From NCBI GenBank assembly GCA_017694735.1, contig JADIMN010000101.1, forward strand, positions 1 through 5,677: DNA of 5,677 bases. Reading direction: 5' to 3'. This DNA is from Candidatus Alectryobacillus merdavium. Lineage in GTDB: Bacteria; Bacillota_I; Bacilli_A; RFN20; CAG-826. Below the pieces are notes generated by a model that searched no databases, had not been told where the DNA came from, and saw only the letters and a list, made by a program, of their open reading frames with translations. The translations under genes and the position numbers were made by a program. The first letter of the stretch is position 1. Each line of letters begins with the position of its first letter. Below are positions 1 through 5,677 of this stretch, in pieces.

Positions 1-1446
1 TCAATTCCTGTAAATTTATCTGATTTATCTTTTACTTTAGATTTAGAAGTATGTGGTATTTTATCTAATCCACTATATATTTCAAAACAATTGGAATATT
101 CAAATAATTTAAAAGACGGAGTTGAAATAGATGATTTAACAGAAGCAGATCCTGAAGATTTTAGAGAAATTTCAACAATTATTTATTTGGATTATTCAGT
201 ATTAGGTTTATTATCTCAAATTATTCCTTATACTGATATGTATGTTAAATTTAACAATATTCCTGCTGATATCGACTATTTTAGTCAAGAATATCTAGAT
301 ATAGTCAACGATAATTTAGAAGTTATACAAGAAGAGTTAAGTACTAGCAACTATGTTTATTTAACTTTAAATGAGAATTCTAGTTATCGTTCTTTAAATG
401 AATATACTGAAAAAGTTGATATTATTACTTTAATATTCCCAGTGTTCTTTATTCTTATCACTTCTTTAGTTACTTTGGTTACTATTACTAGATTAATTGA
501 AGAGGAAAGAGGAATAATTGGTACTTATATGACTTTAGGTATTCCAAGAAGTAAGATAATTTTTAAATATTTATCTTTTGGATTAATTGCAGCTGTAATA
601 GGCGTAAGTGTTGGAATTGTCTTAGGCATATTTATTCTCCCTTATATGATTTATAATGCCTTTAATGTTGCGTATTTCTTACCTGCAACATTAACATTAA
701 GATTTAATTTTACAATTGGTGGTATATCTTGTTTCTTAATATTTGGTGTTGTTATGGCGATTTGTTTAGGTTTAACTTTAAGACATACAAGAGAACAGCC
801 AGCGGATTTATTAAGACCTAAAACTCCAAAGGCTGGTAAAAAGATACTACTTGAGAGAATTCCTTTTATTTGGAAACATTTAAAATTTAAATTTAAATCT
901 TCTTTAAGAAATTTATTTAGACAAAAATTGCACTTTATTATGACTATTGTTAGCGTTGCTGGTAGTACCGTTTTAGTTTTAGCTGGGTTTGGTTTAAATG
1001 ATGTTAGCAATGCTTTAAAAAGTGATCCTTTATATGGCGACATGATTGGTAGTATTCAATCTATTGCTTTTATAGTTATTTTATTTGCAGTTGCTTTGTG
1101 TTTACTTGTTTTATTTAACCTTACTAATATGAATATTAGTGAAAGAGAAAGAGAATTAGCTACTTTAAAAGTACTTGGATATAAAAATATTGAATGTAGT
1201 ATGTATACTTTTAGAGAAGTATTAATTTCTTCTATTTTTGGATTAATACTTGGTATGCCTTTAGGATTTTTACTACTTTATTATTTACTTGATTATATTG
1301 ATTTTGGAAGTGTATTTAATGTAACTTGGTATTCTTATGTGTGTTGTGCTTTACTTGTTATAGTTGCAGTATTACTAGTGAATTTACTTCTTTATAGAAA
1401 AATAAAGAAGATTGATATGAATAATTCTTTAAAAAGTTACGAATAA
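1..1446 (+). CDS. FtsX-family ABC transporter permease, C-terminal part (5' end outside window)
   Basis: The frame is open from the first base, so the gene begins upstream. The TTG at 91 is internal and not a start; 481 codons are visible. About 137 residues of probable extracytoplasmic domain come first, then a first FtsX module with membrane segments near residues 139-163, 189-215 and 235-260. It carries the hallmark cytoplasmic loop EEERGIIGTYMTLG (about 167-180). A basic linker with RNLFRQKL (about 303-310) leads into a fourth segment (about 312-331). A second module has segments near 350-373, 405-430 and 441-466 and the matching loop SERERELATLKVLG (about 380-393). This two-module layout is that of large MacB/LolC-like permeases that work with a separate ATPase to move lipids, lipoproteins or peptides, or to sense and expel antimicrobials. 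The substrate is unknown. The loop between the fourth segment and the second module is only about 20 residues, where many relatives have a large second external domain. No ATPase gene is visible and may lie upstream. No terminator was found after the stop. Confidence 0.88.
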   Translation, partial: SIPVNLSDLSFTLDLEVCGILSNPLYISKQLEYSNNLKDGVEIDDLTEADPEDFREISTIIYLDYSVLGLLSQIIPYTDMYVKFNNIPADIDYFSQEYLDIVNDNLEVIQEELSTSNYVYLTLNENSSYRSLNEYTEKVDIITLIFPVFFILITSLVTLVTITRLIEEERGIIGTYMTLGIPRSKIIFKYLSFGLIAAVIGVSVGIVLGIFILPYMIYNAFNVAYFLPATLTLRFNFTIGGISCFLIFGVVMAICLGLTLRHTREQPADLLRPKTPKAGKKILLERIPFIWKHLKFKFKSSLRNLFRQKLHFIMTIVSVAGSTVLVLAGFGLNDVSNALKSDPLYGDMIGSIQSIAFIVILFAVALCLLVLFNLTNMNISERERELATLKVLGYKNIECSMYTFREVLISSIFGLILGMPLGFLLLYYLLDYIDFGSVFNVTWYSYVCCALLVIVAVLLVNLLLYRKIKKIDMNNSLKSYE

Positions 1447-1483
1447 AATTAACATTTTTTTGGTAAATTGTAAGAGATATTTT

Positions 1484-1526
1484 TTGACAAATTGTTTTTA
1501 AATTTAAATTAAACTTGTGTTATATT
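1484..1526 (+). promoter_or_regulatory. Candidate promoter region for the YccF-like gene
   Basis: A perfect TTGACA lies at 1484-1489. The nearest -10-like hexamer at acceptable spacing is TAAATT at 1505-1510, with a short 15-base spacer. A better -10 is the extended form TGtTATATT at 1518-1526, with only a weak TTAAAT at 1498-1503 in the -35 place. Either could serve; the sequence does not decide. The gene's ribosome-binding site is AAGGAG at 1551-1556, eight bases before the ATG. Confidence 0.5.
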
Positions 1527-1564
1527 GCTTTTTAATATAAGATTTTTTAAAAGGAGAATAAAAT

Positions 1565-1933
1565 ATGAAAACAATAGGAAATATCATTTGGGTAATTTTT
1601 GGTGGTTTTATCGCTGCAATTATGTTGTTCCTTTTTGGAATTATTTATTGCATTACAATTATTGGTATTCCAATTGGATTACAATTATTTAAAGTATCCA
1701 AATTTGTTTTATGGCCATTTGGTAAGCATGTTGAAAATACAAGCGGAAATGCTTTAAAGGCTGTATTTAATGTAATTTGGGCTATTTTAGGTGGTTTTAT
1801 TAATGCTCTTATGTATTTATTCTTAGGAGTTATTTATTGTATCACCATTATTGGAATTCCATTTGGATTACAATGGTTCAAACTTGCTAGATTTATTCTT
1901 GCACCTTTTGGAAAAACATTTGTTAAAAATTAA
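1565..1933 (+). CDS. yccF: YccF-domain (DUF307) small inner-membrane protein
   Basis: This 122-residue hydrophobic protein consists of two tandem copies of the YccF domain, at about residues 3-56 and 67-120. The halves align at a constant offset of 63 residues without gaps. IIWVIFGGF at 7-15 matches VIWAILGGF at 70-78, YCITIIGIP occurs identically at 28-36 and 91-99, and PFGK at 51-54 and 114-117. Each half looks like a membrane hairpin with the conserved TIIGIPxGLQxFK segment near the membrane surface. YccF proteins are widespread inner-membrane proteins; no biochemical role is firmly established, so none is assigned. The ATG at 1565 has AAGGAG eight bases upstream, which fixes the start. 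A terminator follows 16 bases after the stop, and a promoter region precedes it, so it is probably monocistronic, though read-through from the permease gene cannot be excluded. Confidence 0.9.
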   Translation: MKTIGNIIWVIFGGFIAAIMLFLFGIIYCITIIGIPIGLQLFKVSKFVLWPFGKHVENTSGNALKAVFNVIWAILGGFINALMYLFLGVIYCITIIGIPFGLQWFKLARFILAPFGKTFVKN

Positions 1934-1949
1934 TTTAATTTGTGAAATG

Positions 1950-1972
1950 AGCCTGCTTTTGCAGGCTTTTTA
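1950..1972 (+). terminator. Intrinsic terminator after the YccF-like gene
   Basis: The sequence forms a perfect 7-bp GC-rich stem, AGCCTGC (1950-1956) with GCAGGCT (1961-1967), closed by a TTTT loop and followed by a T run to 1971. Its position 16 bases past the stop codon fits rho-independent termination of the YccF-like transcript. Confidence 0.9.
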
Positions 1973-2041
1973 TAATGTGAAAGAATTAAATTAATTAACT
2001 AAGTTCAAAGATGAGAAATATTAATATCTAAAACGTTAAAA

Positions 2042-2069
2042 TTGACAACTTTTTATTACGTTGTAAATT
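2042..2069 (+). promoter_or_regulatory. Candidate promoter of the collagen-like lipoprotein gene
   Basis: TTGACA at 2042-2047 is followed after 16 bases by TAAATT at 2064-2069, four of six to the -10 consensus. This predicts a start near 2076 and a leader of about 80 bases. An alternative is TTGTAA at 2061-2066 with TAGAAT at 2082-2087, spaced 15 bases; that -10 would sit inside the palindrome described next. Confidence 0.55.
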
Positions 2070-2074
2070 TAGTG

Positions 2075-2095
2075 AATGTAATAGAATATTACATT
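2075..2095 (+). promoter_or_regulatory. Perfect 21-base palindrome, likely operator of the lipoprotein gene
   Basis: AATGTAATA (2075-2083) and TATTACATT (2087-2095) are exact reverse complements around a 3-base centre. The site lies at the predicted transcription start, or over the alternative -10, where a bound repressor would block the polymerase. Bases 2077-2093 also fit TGTNAN7TNACA, the published consensus for the nitrogen regulators GlnR and TnrA of Bacillus. That match is only suggestive, because the motif is loose and the region AT-rich. If transcribed it could instead form a short hairpin in the leader. Confidence 0.55.
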
Positions 2096-2114
2096 GTATT
2101 TAAAATCAAATAAG

Positions 2115-2131
2115 GTTAAAATATTTTTAAC
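2115..2131 (+). repeat. Second inverted repeat in the lipoprotein leader
   Basis: GTTAAAA (2115-2121) and TTTTAAC (2125-2131) are exact reverse complements around TAT. The centre lies 38 bases after that of the 2075-2095 palindrome and 12 bases before the AAGGAG at 2143-2148. It may be a second protein-binding site or a leader hairpin; with AT-rich arms it may also be chance. Confidence 0.35.
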
Positions 2132-2157
2132 GGCATAAGCATAAGGAGAAATTTAAT

Positions 2158-5058
2158 ATGAAAAAAAGAAAATTAATAATGTTATCCGTTGCATTAGTAA
2201 TGGGTTTAGCCCTTTCATCATGCTCTCCAACTGAAGGAGATAGTGGTACAAGCCAACCTAGTATAGTTGGTACACAAGGTACTCAAGGAACTCAAGGTAC
2301 ACAAGGTGAAACTGGTCCAACAGGTCCTCAAGGAGAAACCGGTCCTCAAGGTCCTACTGGCCCTCAAGGTGAAACTGGTCCTACAGGTCCACAAGGCGAA
2401 ACGGGCCCACAAGGTCCAACTGGTCCACAAGGCGAAACTGGTCCTACAGGTCCACAAGGTGAAACAGGCCCTCAAGGCCCTCAAGGTCCAACTGGTCCTC
2501 AAGGTGAAACAGGTCCAACTGGCCCTCAAGGAGAAACCGGTCCTCAAGGTCCTCAAGGCCCACAAGGTGATACAGCTTGGAGCAATACTTTCTTACCAAC
2601 TGATGGTGGATATGTATCTGTAAATGTTGGTAGTGCAGTCGTTGGTACTGAAATTACATTTACTGCTTATCCAGATACTGGATATATTGTTCTTGGAATT
2701 GAATTAAATGGCGAATTACATACAGTTGATGATAATAACCAAGTAAAAGTTGAAATGATTGAGAATGGTTATGTTGTCAAAGGTGCTTTTGAAAAAGTTA
2801 TTGAAGCAGAAGTTGTTGGTGGTGAAATTAATCCTGATTTAAGTGAATCGAGTCATGTTAATATTCCATCTACTATTTCTGATGAACCTTTATCAGTAGT
2901 ATTAAATAACCCAACTGATGAAGTTAAGGTTATTGAAGGTACAACTGATGGAGAAGGCAATATTACCACTACATTAAACTTAGACAATGATGGATTACTT
3001 GCAACTGGAGGTCCTATTGTTTTAAGAAATATTAAACTTGTTACTGATGAAACATATAATAAAACTGAAAATTCATCATTATTAAGTATTTCTAATAGTG
3101 AAGTCACATTAGAAAATGTTGAAGTAGTTGTTGGCGATAATGCTGGCGGAAGTCAACAAGGTGGTAGTGATGTAAGAACTGGTATCTCACTTAGCGAGTC
3201 AACTGATGTTACAATGAGTGATGTTAGTATCAGTGGTAATATCTATAATGGTGTTGAACTTCCACAAAGTGGTGCTAGTGTTGAAAATGTTGTAATTGAT
3301 GGATTACATATAGAACAAACTTCTAATAATGGTTTATCAATTTATAATTTTGCAGAAAATTCAAATGTAAGTATTACTAATTCTACATTTGGTACTTCTT
3401 CTACTACTGTTAGCAATGCATTTAGATTTTCTAATTACGCTGCTTGGGCAAATAATAATAATGGCGAAAGTGATGGCGTTGTTAATATTAAGATAGAAAA
3501 TGTTACAGCAAACAGTAATCTTCCAAAATATACTGAATATACTGGATTAATTTGTTTACAAGATAATACAGAACCATATACAGGTGATTTCTCTGACTTT
3601 GTATTAGATGTTGATAATGTACAAGTCAATGTAAATGATGATGTTCGTGTTGAAGCAACATATGAAACAATTGATGCAACTAATGGTGTTAGCGATACTC
3701 AATTAAAGACAAGACTTGTATATATTTATAAAGATGATACTGGTATTGTTACTTCACCTGCTTCATATTATCCAAAAGCAACTATTAATGGTGTAGATGT
3801 TGAACTTGGAAGTATCATCGGGAGTGCCGAAGAAATTTCTTTAAGCGAACTAGGTAGTAATTCTGAACTTTGGGGAACTAGCACTAATAATGTTGTGACC
3901 GCAAATAAAGTTTATAAATTGAGAGTTGTTTTAAAAGATATTACTAACGATAACTTTGGGAATGGAACTATTATTGATCCAGTTACAGGCGGAGAATTTT
4001 CGCTTTATGGTTTAGCACCAACACCTTCTGGTTTAACAATTGGTGAAGGTACTTATTCATGGGAATCAACATATGGTCAATATAAAGATTTTGATGTTGA
4101 TTTAATTGGTAAGGTAATTGATATTATCGTTCTTTCATATAATTATAATGGCAAACTCAATGTAAGTGGATTTGTTTATGGTAACGTAAGCGATTCTTCT
4201 TCCCTTTCTTATAATGCTACTTTATCAGACACAAGTGGAGAAGGATTAACTGGGAAAGGCTCAGTTACTTTATCTGGAACTGGAGTTTCTGGTAGCGGTT
4301 CAACATACACAATTAAGTATGGAAGTACAGTAACTGTTACAACTACAGTCGACGAAGGTTATGCTATTTCTGTTTATGTTAATGGAATTTTATTAAATTT
4401 AACTGACGGAATTGGAACATTTACACAAAAATATAAAAATACGGTAATTACATACCAATTTATAGAAGTATCAGGAAGTGAGGAACCTTCTTTACTTCCA
4501 TCTAGCTTAGACATAAGTTTAAATGGATTATCTGGATCAAATTCTTCGTATGGATCTGTCAGTGGTTATGAGTTTGATCATACTGACCCAGAATTTGTAG
4601 GACAGAAAGGCACTTTCGATTTATCATGTGGTTTAATTAATAATACGGGTTATGCTGGTTATTTAACTTTAGGAGCCAATAAAAATGACAAACTTGTTAA
4701 TCTTTCATCATTTGAGAACACTAATTATAGCTCTGAAAACTTATTTAATACAGTTAAGGAAACAGATTCAACTTTAGTTGATACTGCTCCTGCTTTAATA
4801 TTCACATGTGACTTTGATAACGTTAATTCTGTTACAATTGTTCCAGATTTAACTCATGGAAAAACAAGTAGCACTACTGCATATTTGCTTGAATCAACTG
4901 ATGGTGGATTTACTTGGAAAGTAGTTTTAAAGGTTGAACCTGGTAGCAGTTCAGCTACTTATAACTCTGCAGAAAAACAGGCGAAAGTTAGGTATGCTTT
5001 TGTTGCTAATGCTAGTGGAACAAATAGATATACATTAAGTCGTATAACAATTGCTTAA
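2158..5058 (+). CDS. Surface lipoprotein with collagen-like stalk and beta-helix head
   Basis: This 966-residue protein starts at ATG 2158, with AAGGAG nine bases upstream. Residues 1-21 are a lipoprotein signal (MKKRK, hydrophobic core) ending in the lipobox LSSC; Cys22 would be lipidated and hold the protein on the outer face of the membrane. Residues 38-139 are 34 uninterrupted Gly-X-Y triplets. Residues about 150-213 resemble a divergent InlB B-repeat (GTEITFTAYPDTGY, then NG). Residues about 230-495 show short strands with Asn/Ser/Thr turns (SNSEVTLENVEV, STDVTMSDVSISGN, NSNVSITNSTF, VVNIKIENVT), typical of right-handed parallel beta-helices of the pectate-lyase-like kind. Residues about 500-700 are unassigned. 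Residues about 715-771 are a second InlB-like domain (GSTVTVTTTVDEGY). Residues about 781-966 form a beta-rich end with a single Asp-box-like motif STDGGFTW (913-920). No sortase motif or C-terminal membrane anchor is present, so anchoring is by lipid. Likely an adhesin or glycan-binding surface protein; enzyme activity is not shown. It appears monocistronic, with its own promoter region and terminator. Confidence 0.85.
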   Translation: MKKRKLIMLSVALVMGLALSSCSPTEGDSGTSQPSIVGTQGTQGTQGTQGETGPTGPQGETGPQGPTGPQGETGPTGPQGETGPQGPTGPQGETGPTGPQGETGPQGPQGPTGPQGETGPTGPQGETGPQGPQGPQGDTAWSNTFLPTDGGYVSVNVGSAVVGTEITFTAYPDTGYIVLGIELNGELHTVDDNNQVKVEMIENGYVVKGAFEKVIEAEVVGGEINPDLSESSHVNIPSTISDEPLSVVLNNPTDEVKVIEGTTDGEGNITTTLNLDNDGLLATGGPIVLRNIKLVTDETYNKTENSSLLSISNSEVTLENVEVVVGDNAGGSQQGGSDVRTGISLSESTDVTMSDVSISGNIYNGVELPQSGASVENVVIDGLHIEQTSNNGLSIYNFAENSNVSITNSTFGTSSTTVSNAFRFSNYAAWANNNNGESDGVVNIKIENVTANSNLPKYTEYTGLICLQDNTEPYTGDFSDFVLDVDNVQVNVNDDVRVEATYETIDATNGVSDTQLKTRLVYIYKDDTGIVTSPASYYPKATINGVDVELGSIIGSAEEISLSELGSNSELWGTSTNNVVTANKVYKLRVVLKDITNDNFGNGTIIDPVTGGEFSLYGLAPTPSGLTIGEGTYSWESTYGQYKDFDVDLIGKVIDIIVLSYNYNGKLNVSGFVYGNVSDSSSLSYNATLSDTSGEGLTGKGSVTLSGTGVSGSGSTYTIKYGSTVTVTTTVDEGYAISVYVNGILLNLTDGIGTFTQKYKNTVITYQFIEVSGSEEPSLLPSSLDISLNGLSGSNSSYGSVSGYEFDHTDPEFVGQKGTFDLSCGLINNTGYAGYLTLGANKNDKLVNLSSFENTNYSSENLFNTVKETDSTLVDTAPALIFTCDFDNVNSVTIVPDLTHGKTSSTTAYLLESTDGGFTWKVVLKVEPGSSSATYNSAEKQAKVRYAFVANASGTNRYTLSRITIA
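2269..2574 (+). repeat. Collagen-like Gly-X-Y repeat tract (34 triplets)
   Basis: The tract encodes residues 38-139 without a register break: four GTQ, then GET (8), GPT (7), GPQ (14) and a final GDT. After the GTQ block it falls into four higher-order units at 2305-2367, 2368-2430, 2431-2502 and 2503-2565. Units 1 and 2 encode the same 21 residues and differ at nine of 63 bases, all third codon positions. Unit 3 carries one extra GPQ triplet; unit 4 has GPQ in place of its last GPT. The glycine and proline codons make the tract visibly richer in G and C than its surroundings. Bacterial collagen-like tracts are known to form triple helices, so a trimeric rod is expected. Confidence 0.95.
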
Positions 5059-5084
5059 TTTTCAATTAAAATAGATTTTTATTT

Positions 5085-5113
5085 AAAGGCTCGTTTTAAA
5101 AACGAGCTTTTTT
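5085..5113 (+). terminator. Intrinsic terminator after the lipoprotein gene
   Basis: GCTCGTTT (5089-5096) pairs with AAACGAGC (5100-5107) around a 3-base loop. The stem extends outward through a G-T pair and AAA/TTT to about 5085 and 5111. A run of six T at 5108-5113 follows. It begins 27 bases after the stop codon and should end the lipoprotein transcript. Confidence 0.9.
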
Positions 5114-5222
5114 ATTAACAAAAAAGGAATGGAAAGTAATTAAATTTATAAAATTAGTTTAAATTAAGTGATGTAATATAAAACGCAAAAAACAAATTTT
5201 CTTTGCAAAAAGTCGCTATAAC

Positions 5223-5644
5223 ATTATATATAGAGTAATTAATCTATTTGGTATAGAAATTTCTTCCAGTACTTTAATGTGGGGTATTGGAATTATTTTT
5301 CGACCTTATTTTATATAATTTACGGTATTAAACATAATAAATATTCATTTATTAAAACATTATTGTTATCTATTTTTGTATTGCTTGTAGAAATATTAGG
5401 TGCAAAAATTTTATATATTTTTGAGAATTTTAATGATATTTTAATAAATGGTGTAAGTTTTGCAAGGTTTTCTTTACTAGGTATATTTTTTTCTATTCCT
5501 TTATTTACATTTATCATTTCTAAATTATTTAAATTAATTTTTTTAGAACTTCTAGATTATTTTATGAAATTTAAAGTTTTAAATCTTTTGTCTTGGGATG
5601 GATTAGTTGGAAATAATAAAGAAAAGACCGGAAAAGTTAATTAA
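5223..5644 (+). pseudogene. Decayed Lgt-like (prolipoprotein diacylglyceryl transferase family) gene
   Basis: Two overlapping + frames together resemble small Lgt-like proteins of Firmicutes. Frame one reads RVINLFGIEISSSTLMWGIG and on to IIF from 5232 to 5300 and then stops at 5316-5318. Frame two, open from GTG 5279 to the stop at 5642-5644 (121 codons), continues with GIKHNKYSFIKTLLLS, LGAKILYIFENF, NGVSFARFSLLGIFF, ISKLFKLIFLELLDYF. Adding one T to the T5 run at 5296-5300 joins them smoothly, so a single-base loss is likely. Lgt moves a diacylglyceryl group from phosphatidylglycerol to the lipobox Cys in the membrane. Here there is no ATG, GTG or TTG start in frame one before 5277 and no ribosome-binding site. 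The end after LLDYF runs into LSWDGLVGNNKEKTG and lacks the Arg- and Cys-rich segment (RxGCFxxGCC-like) I would expect. The left edge is approximate. The assignment rests on remembered family patterns, not a search. An intact small membrane protein from 5279 is the alternative, but it has no good start signal. Confidence 0.6.
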
Positions 5645-5677
5645 ACTAAATTAAGTTTAAGTTATTAGTTATAAAAG

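Noticed and set aside
91..93. TTG as a start codon of the permease
   Set aside because: The same frame is open back to base 1 with coding-like content, and no ribosome-binding site precedes the TTG; the gene is cut by the window edge.
651..1043. Antisense open frame inside the permease gene
   Set aside because: It lies fully within a well-supported FtsX gene, and its sequence mirrors the hydrophobic segments on the other strand.
1497..1508. TTTAAATTTAAA palindrome upstream of the YccF-like gene
   Set aside because: It is made of A and T only in an AT-rich gap, so chance is the simplest explanation.
2218..2565. Antisense open frame across the collagen tract, rich in Trp, Thr and Leu-Arg
   Set aside because: It is a shadow of the Gly-X-Y repeat; its composition mirrors the repeat codons and it has no start signal.
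2305..2565. CRISPR-like or satellite repeat
   Set aside because: The units are adjacent without spacers, keep a 3-base codon period and differ mostly at third positions, so they are coding repeats.
2267..2623. + frame rich in Lys, Val and Gln over the same tract
   Set aside because: It is an out-of-frame reading of the collagen repeat, overlapping the lipoprotein gene whose start and frame are well supported.
5152..5166. AAAGGA followed by a small ATG-initiated frame near 5131
   Set aside because: The frame ATG GAA AGT AAT ends after four codons and the spacing to the purine run is too short.
5185..5206. GCAAA/TTTGC inverted repeat upstream of the Lgt-like remnant
   Set aside because: The arms are five bases with a 12-base loop and no T run or gene start in a suitable place; too weak to call.
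5293..5318. Programmed -1 frameshift in the Lgt-like gene
   Set aside because: The short T run lacks a convincing slippery heptamer with a downstream structure, and the missing start and C-terminal segment favour decay.

Overview
The window is AT-rich bacterial DNA whose reading frames stop with TAA, use TGG for Trp and follow the standard bacterial code. Strong AGGAG ribosome-binding sites, short intrinsic terminators and a lipoprotein signal with a Gram-positive-style tail suggest a low-GC Firmicute. A host-associated Bacilli or Mollicutes-related lineage (Erysipelotrichales or RF39-like) fits best, but this is inferred from style and gene content. All genes read on the + strand.

Layout. 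(1) Positions 1-1446 hold the C-terminal 481 codons of a large FtsX-family ABC transporter permease whose start lies outside the window. (2) Positions 1565-1933 hold a small YccF-type inner-membrane protein made of two near-identical halves, with its own promoter region and a clean terminator at 1950-1972. (3) Positions 1973-2157 are a regulatory gap with a TTGACA-type promoter, a perfect 9-bp-arm palindrome over the likely transcription start, and a second 7-bp-arm inverted repeat. (4) Positions 2158-5058 encode a 966-residue surface lipoprotein: lipobox, 34-triplet collagen-like stalk, InlB-like beta domain, a probable right-handed beta-helix, an unassigned middle region, a second InlB-like domain and a C-terminal beta-rich domain. 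It is followed by a terminator at 5085-5113. (5) Positions 5223-5644 hold a decayed gene related to prolipoprotein diacylglyceryl transferase (Lgt). It is split by an apparent one-base loss in a T tract and has lost its start codon and its C-terminal conserved segment. The last 33 bases and the 109 bases before this remnant show nothing I can support.

Together the window is about the cell envelope: a permease, a small membrane protein and a large lipid-anchored surface protein. The terminators separate the YccF gene, the lipoprotein gene and the Lgt-like remnant into different transcripts. The lipoprotein is the most unusual element, because a collagen-like rod lifts a beta-helix head away from the membrane. 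It is likely an adhesin or glycan-interacting protein, but its ligand cannot be read from the sequence. No mobile element, CRISPR array, tRNA or rRNA was seen.
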